Source: Oscheius tipulae (Eukaryota > Nematoda > Chromadorea > Rhabditida > Rhabditidae). From it: a DNA stretch of 64,000 nt. Each line of letters starts with the position of its first letter. Position 1 is the stretch's first letter. Of the stretch, positions 62,527-64,000 are shown in pieces. The DNA lies in contig JASJZH010000002.1 of the NCBI GenBank assembly GCA_037178975.1, positions 1-64,000 on the forward strand, given 5' to 3'. The notes beneath the pieces were generated by a model. The model was not told where the DNA came from and ran no database searches. It saw nothing but the letters and a program-made list of their open reading frames with translations. Made by a program: the position numbers and the translations under genes.

Positions 62527-64000
62527 ATGGCCCGCAATGACGCCACTGGACCCCTACCACCGAAATTCTTCTATCTTTCGCTGTCTTTAGTTACAGCTGG
62601 CTGTCTTCTGGTCCTTCTCACGATTCTTCACGAGCCAACAGGAGTACAGAAGAGGGAAGATGGTGTCTTGCTCACAGGTAAGGAGTAGACTAGCCGGAAC
62701 CTCGGGAAATTTCAGAATGCGAAAAAAGTCACAGTGGAGATGGGAATCAAATAGTCTTCATGCTGATAGATGCCTGGAAATACGACTTTTTGGCAGCTGA
62801 GGACTCACCAATGCGGTTCGTGAAGAAGATGGTCAAGGAAGGAAGAGCAGTCATGATGAGACAACAGGTTCACGTGCCAACAGTCACAGAGCCTAGAATC
62901 AAGGTGTGACGCTGTTACATTCTGTTCGTGTCCCTCCGTCCAACTACCTCTTTTTATCTGTTAGTCTTAATGATCATATATTCCAGGCCATGACAGCAGG
63001 AAGGAACCCCTCCTTCGCCAGTCTAATCAACAACTTTTTCTCTTCCGACATGCGAGATGACAACTGGCTCAAAATAGCCGACAAGGCTGAGAAAAGAGTC
63101 CTCTTCTACGGCGACGATACTTGGCTTCGACTCTTTCCCAACCTCTTCATAGAATCCGTCGGCGTCCCGAGTTTTAATGTTCCCGACTACACAGAAGTTG
63201 ACAACATTGTGACCGACAATATGAGACGCCAGATCGGAAGAGCTGACTGGGATGTGCTGATACTCCACTATCTGGGGCTGGATCATATTGGGCATTCGCT
63301 CGGAGGACAATCTGCTCAAATACCCGTCAAACTACAGGAAATGGATGCTATACTCGAGGAGATGTTCATGAGAGAACCAGTGAGCAAAAATTTGACGATT
63401 GTGGTAGCCGGTGACCATGGAATGACACTACAGGGAGGACATGGCGGATCATCAGCCTCGGAGACTGCTACACCAGTCGTGGTGATGAAGACTAACGCGG
63501 AGCAAGTGGGAGCTAGAGCAGACGGTTGGTTTTTTTGGAGGAAGAGAAATAGAGACAGTGACACCCGAAAACCATGGGTCTTTCAGAAACTGTCCCCATT
63601 CAACAAGTAGATGTGGTCAGTTTGATGTCCCATCTACTTGGCCAACCCCTTCCAGTCAACAGTTTGGGTGTTTCTGTCCTTCCGGAACTGAAAAAGTTAG
63701 TCTTTTTCCTCAGAAATCGCAAAAAACTATCTTTAGGATCTGGAAAATCGAACCCCAAGCGTCTATCTCCGATTTTCTGAGCCATTTGAGACAGTGGACG
63801 GCGATTTTCCCGGATAATGAGATGGCTTGGCTACTGGAGGCTGCTAGGAATTTGAGTTGTGAAGGAATACGATCGAAATATATTGGTATGTGGACTGATT
63901 CCAGAAAAACCCTTTTTCAGCTCACCGAACAATTCCGGACTTTTTCGAAACCATTGGAGCTGAACAGGAGAAGATACTATCACAACCACAACAGATTGGA
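62527..64000 (+). CDS. GPI ethanolamine phosphate transferase 2 (PIGG / GPI7), 5' part
   Basis: Exons 62527-62677, 62716-62903, 62997-63524, 63587-63695, 63737-63885 and 63921 onward. The N-terminal anchor (FFYLSLSLVTAGCLLVLLTI) is followed by the alkaline-phosphatase-like luminal domain: QIVFMLIDAWKYDF with the first metal Asp, HVPTVTEPRIKAMTAG with the catalytic Thr, VLFYGDDTWLRLFPNLFIES, ILHYLGLDHIGHSLGG and GDHGMTLQGGHGGSS. All metal-binding motifs are present, and the FYGD-TW-LFP and LGLDHIGH wording fits PIGG rather than PIGO or PIGN. It adds ethanolamine phosphate to the second mannose of GPI anchors in the ER. The multi-span C-terminal half lies beyond the right edge. Confidence 0.94.

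Noticed and set aside
62527-64000. PIGO or PIGN instead of PIGG
   Set aside because: The FYGDDTW, VPDYTEVDNIVT and LGLDHIGHSLG blocks fit PIGG best; final proof needs the missing C-terminal half.

Overview
The window is the left end of a nematode chromosome, read inward from the telomere. The first 3.4 kb is a (GCCTAA)n array, which is the C-rich strand of the nematode TTAGGC telomere. Everything after it looks like compact nematode DNA: short introns (many 37-60 nt) ending in TTTCAG-like acceptors, tightly spaced same-strand gene pairs that suggest operons, nematode chemoreceptor families, and an art-1/ppp-1/pak-1/dcn-1 style gene set. The genus cannot be decided from this sequence alone.

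Layout. (1) 1-3443: telomere, with a distal zone rich in GCCTGG that is probably a basecalling artefact. (2) 4.5-10.5 kb: three predicted seven-transmembrane chemoreceptors (one gustatory-receptor-like, + strand; two serpentine receptors, - strand), starting about 1.1 kb from the telomere. (3) 11.3-12.8 kb: RNase H1-like gene. (4) 13.9-21.6 kb: very-long-chain enoyl-CoA reductase (TECR/art-1), then eIF2B gamma (EIF2B3/ppp-1) only 170 bp downstream, a probable operon. The last eIF2B intron holds a decayed LINE and a 1,243-bp mariner element. (5) 22.2-25.3 kb: membrane O-acyltransferase with an SGNH domain (- strand). (6) 25.5-26.7 kb: a TA-flanked foldback element whose arms carry a coding fragment. 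(7) 27.5-35.3 kb, all - strand: an unrecognised acidic protein, DNAJC21 and CNOT2. (8) 36.4-38.0 kb: phosphatidylinositol synthase. (9) 40.9-46.7 kb: p21-activated kinase. (10) 47.2-50.5 kb: gene-poor DNA with an AT-rich ORF island. (11) 50.5-60.2 kb, + strand: DCN1-like protein, a CDC26-like small protein, and CSTF1 with two long repeat-filled introns (nested satellite, palindromic tRNA-like repeat pair, TA-flanked MITE). (12) 60.3-61.9 kb: a predicted secreted protein (- strand), then from 62.5 kb the start of PIGG, which runs off the right edge.

The housekeeping genes do not form one pathway. They cover lipid elongation, phosphoinositide and GPI synthesis, translation initiation, mRNA 3' processing and deadenylation, neddylation, ribosome maturation and Rho-family GTPase signalling. 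Splice junctions were worked out by eye. For TECR, eIF2B gamma, CSTF1, DCN1 and PI synthase the predicted exons sum to whole codons and to family-typical or plausible lengths. Repeat content is unusually legible: CT/GA microsatellites in many introns, about ten degenerate tRNA-like repeats, at least four foldback elements, and dispersed copies of several short families. No wholly new defence or mobile system was proven. The best candidates for novelty are the coding foldback element, the AT-rich ORF island, the tRNA-like repeat family and the GC hairpin at 54123-54163.
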